Assembly: GCA_944391255.1 (NCBI GenBank)
Contig: CALXSW010000203.1
Coordinates: forward strand, 1-7,307
Source: an uncultured Clostridia bacterium
GTDB lineage: Bacteria; Bacillota; Clostridia; UBA1381
DNA: 7,307 nucleotides
Direction: 5' to 3'
The notes under the pieces are model-generated. The model was not told where the DNA came from. It saw only the letters and a program-made list of their open reading frames with translations, and did not search any database. The translations under genes and the position numbers were made by a program. Shown piece by piece: positions 5,997 through 7,307 of the stretch; the first letter of the stretch is position 1; the number at the start of each line of letters is the position of its first letter.

Positions 5997-6477
5997 GTTT
6001 TTTCTTCCTCCTTCTTATAATATCAAAGACCGCCAATATAGCAATGCATATCAATGCCCCCGTCAATGCTCCTGACGTGTCAATCAACACATCTTTTATA
6101 TTCCCTGAACGCCCGTCAATAAAAAGCTGATGAAACTCATCTGTCGCAGCGTAAAACGCGCAAAAAAGGCAGGTGTATAAGACTGTTTTTACACGTCCTT
6201 TTTTTATATTGCTGTATATCATAACAAAGGTGGATATTCCCAACGATGTATAGATCGTAAAGTGTGCCATCTTTCTTATGAAATTATGTATCGAATTTAC
6301 TATGATCTCCATTTTATACGCGTCATCAGTAAATACCGAAACGATCGCTTTAACTATAACGACTGTTACACTTTTCGACACAGTACTTGATTCAGAGCTG
6401 TTCTGTGACGAAAAAAAGAAAATCAAAGCCATTATCATAATTGTGGTTATACATGATATGACTCTGATCTTCTTCAT
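5989..6477 (-). CDS. VanZ-like family integral membrane protein
   Basis: A 162-residue membrane protein of the VanZ-like family. Predicted membrane segments by eye are at about 4-22, 71-88, 98-112 and 134-154. They carry the family's conserved features: FSSQ after the first segment (22-25), IRKMAHFTIYTSLG at 67-80, and the signature ATDEFHQLFIDGRSGNIKDV at 111-130, followed by DTSGALTG. The C-terminus is strongly basic (RRRKKK at 155-160), predicting it faces the cytoplasm. VanZ itself raises teicoplanin resistance in the vanA cluster; most chromosomal family members are uncharacterised envelope proteins, so resistance should not be assumed. The ATG at 6475-6477 has GGAG 10 nt upstream. It starts 24 bases after the upstream unknown gene stops and overlaps the phosphatase gene, so the three probably share one transcript. 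Confidence 0.92.
   Translation of the reverse strand: MKKIRVISCITTIMIMALIFFFSSQNSSESSTVSKSVTVVIVKAIVSVFTDDAYKMEIIVNSIHNFIRKMAHFTIYTSLGISTFVMIYSNIKKGRVKTVLYTCLFCAFYAATDEFHQLFIDGRSGNIKDVLIDTSGALTGALICIAILAVFDIIRRRKKKHV
6007..6013 (-). promoter_or_regulatory. Ribosome binding site of the phosphatase, within the VanZ-like coding end
   Basis: AAGGAGG, the full anti-Shine-Dalgarno complement, lies 10 nt before the phosphatase ATG (5994-5996). It also encodes part of the Arg-Arg-Arg-Lys-Lys-Lys tail of the VanZ-like protein. It fixes the phosphatase start despite the 8-bp overlap. Confidence 0.85.
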
Positions 6478-6501
6478 TATATCTCAACTCCGTTATATAA
6501 T

Positions 6502-7307
6502 TTATGATGTAAATGTAATTGTTTCGCCCGTATCATCCGTTTGATCTGTATCCGACTCCTGTGTAGGCGCCGCAGTTGCCGGTGCTGCAGTAGGTTTAGG
6601 TGTCGGCTCCGGCGCTTCTGTTTTGACCGGTGCCTTAGTAGCTTCCGGTTTCTGAGTAGCAGCCGGAATTCTTGTAGGTATAGGAATCATTGTAGGTTTT
6701 TCGGATACCTCAGGAATTGCTGTAGGCTTTTCTGTCGCCTTCTCTGATGGCTGCGGCGTTGCCTGTCCAAGCTGTGCCATAAGTTCCTGTATTTCCTTAT
6801 CGCTTAATGTATCATCTGTTTCAAGCAGATTCTTTGCTAATTTTATGTTTGCTTCTGTTATACGTTCGGCGTATCTTTCATTAACACCGCCATACACATT
6901 GTTAAGCGCGCGTATAAGCTCATTATTCATAGCTATATACATATTGAGATCTGTATCCGCATCCGCATTATCCTCGATCGTTTTCATTGCGGCTTCAATT
7001 ATCTCATCTTTATATTCATCCATAAATGTAAAAGCAAGAACATTCGATCTTTCATAGAACACTTTCAATATATCACACAATGCCTTGTCTTCATCATCAG
7101 AATATAAAAAATTCGAATAATAATCATAGAAAAGAGATGCGTCAAGATTGACTCTATCCAAGTAAGCTTCCATATTGTCACAATCTCTGACATTTTTTAT
7201 AAGCTCATACACATTGTCAGAAAGCTTTGTGCCTATCTCTGTCTGCAATTCTTTTCTTCTGTTGTTGCAATAATACTCTATACGATCCTCGTCAACTTCA
7301 TCCTTGT
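6502..7307 (-). CDS. Unknown protein with Pro/Thr-rich C-terminal tail (5' end outside window)
   Basis: I do not recognise this protein. The frame is open to the right edge: at least 19 more codons (Lys-Asp-Glu-Val-Asp... to Arg-Lys-Glu) precede the TTG at 7246-7248, so that TTG is not needed as a start and the true N-terminus is not seen. The 267 visible residues fall into two parts. The first 180 or so are acidic, predicted mainly helical, rich in Asp/Glu/Tyr/Asn, with segments such as NVYELIKNVRDC and NNELIRALNNVYG. From about visible residue 182 to 248 the chain is low-complexity Pro/Thr/Ala/Lys, including the repeated element EKPTxIP ten residues apart, and it ends in a short acidic Asp/Thr-rich tail. 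Such tails are common in secreted or wall-spanning proteins of Bacillota, but no signal peptide, anchor or sorting motif is visible. It precedes the VanZ-like gene by 24 bp, suggesting an envelope-related operon. Confidence 0.8.
   Translation of the reverse strand, partial: KDEVDEDRIEYYCNNRRKELQTEIGTKLSDNVYELIKNVRDCDNMEAYLDRVNLDASLFYDYYSNFLYSDDEDKALCDILKVFYERSNVLAFTFMDEYKDEIIEAAMKTIEDNADADTDLNMYIAMNNELIRALNNVYGGVNERYAERITEANIKLAKNLLETDDTLSDKEIQELMAQLGQATPQPSEKATEKPTAIPEVSEKPTMIPIPTRIPAATQKPEATKAPVKTEAPEPTPKPTAAPATAAPTQESDTDQTDDTGETITFTS
6562..6762 (-). repeat. Pro/Thr-rich low-complexity coding segment
   Basis: About 67 codons with irregular PT/PxP spacing. EKPTAIP and EKPTMIP recur 10 residues apart, followed by PTRIP, KPEATKAP, EPTPKPT and AAPATAAPT. 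The frame stays open throughout. It looks like a flexible linker or stalk; imperfect internal repetition may make its length vary between strains. Confidence 0.6.

Noticed and set aside
5989..6477. VanZ as evidence of a glycopeptide-resistance cluster
   Set aside because: No vanR, vanS, vanH, vanA or vanX-like genes are seen; VanZ-like proteins are common in ordinary Clostridia chromosomes.
6541..6747. An Arg/Cys-rich small plus-strand protein
   Set aside because: It is the complement of the Pro/Thr-rich repeat of the minus-strand gene; the odd composition follows from that repeat.
7246..7248. TTG as the start of the Pro/Thr-tailed protein
   Set aside because: The frame continues open to the window edge with similar composition, and I see no convincing ribosome site; the gene is better treated as 5'-truncated.
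1..7307. CRISPR arrays, insertion sequences, tRNA genes, phage genes or anti-phage system
   Set aside because: No regularly spaced direct repeats, terminal inverted repeats with transposase, tRNA-like cloverleaf or defence-type domains were found on reading both strands.

Overview
The window looks like a stretch of a Bacillota chromosome, most likely from a Clostridia/Lachnospiraceae-type organism. The grounds are moderately AT-rich DNA, AGGAGG-type ribosome binding sites, a T-box leader, and VanZ-like and CpsB/YwqE-like proteins. The taxonomic call is inference; no marker gene in the window fixes it. Almost everything is encoded on the minus strand. The one exception is a gene tail on the plus strand at the left edge.

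Left edge (1-180): the last 43 codons of a ComM/YifB-family Mg-chelatase-like ATPase run rightwards into a long hairpin. This hairpin separates the tail from the minus-strand genes, which converge on it.

Centre (181-5184, read right to left): a complete phenylalanyl-tRNA synthetase transcription unit. A perfect consensus promoter (TTGACA, 17 bp, TATAAT) drives a classical T-box leader with a candidate UUC (Phe) specifier, a UGGU acceptor-binding bulge and mutually exclusive antiterminator and terminator helices. It is followed by pheS, a small P-loop kinase-like gene, pheT and a YqeM-like SAM methyltransferase. The junctions are extremely tight: TGATG between pheS and the kinase, ATGA between the kinase and pheT, and one base between pheT and the methyltransferase. 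All four genes should therefore be co-transcribed and induced when uncharged tRNA-Phe accumulates. The kinase gene between the two synthetase subunits is the most unusual thing here.

Right part (5195-7307, read right to left): a second minus-strand unit that looks cell-envelope related. A 5'-truncated protein of unknown function ends in a Pro/Thr-rich, then acidic tail. It is followed 24 bp later by a VanZ-family membrane protein. That gene overlaps by 8 bp a PHP-type metal-dependent protein-tyrosine phosphatase of the CpsB/YwqE family. A strong intrinsic terminator closes this unit only about 10 bp before the -35 box of the pheS promoter.

Apart from the kinase insertion, the window is mostly ordinary core and envelope genome. 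I see no CRISPR array, insertion sequence, tRNA, rRNA or clear phage or mobile element.
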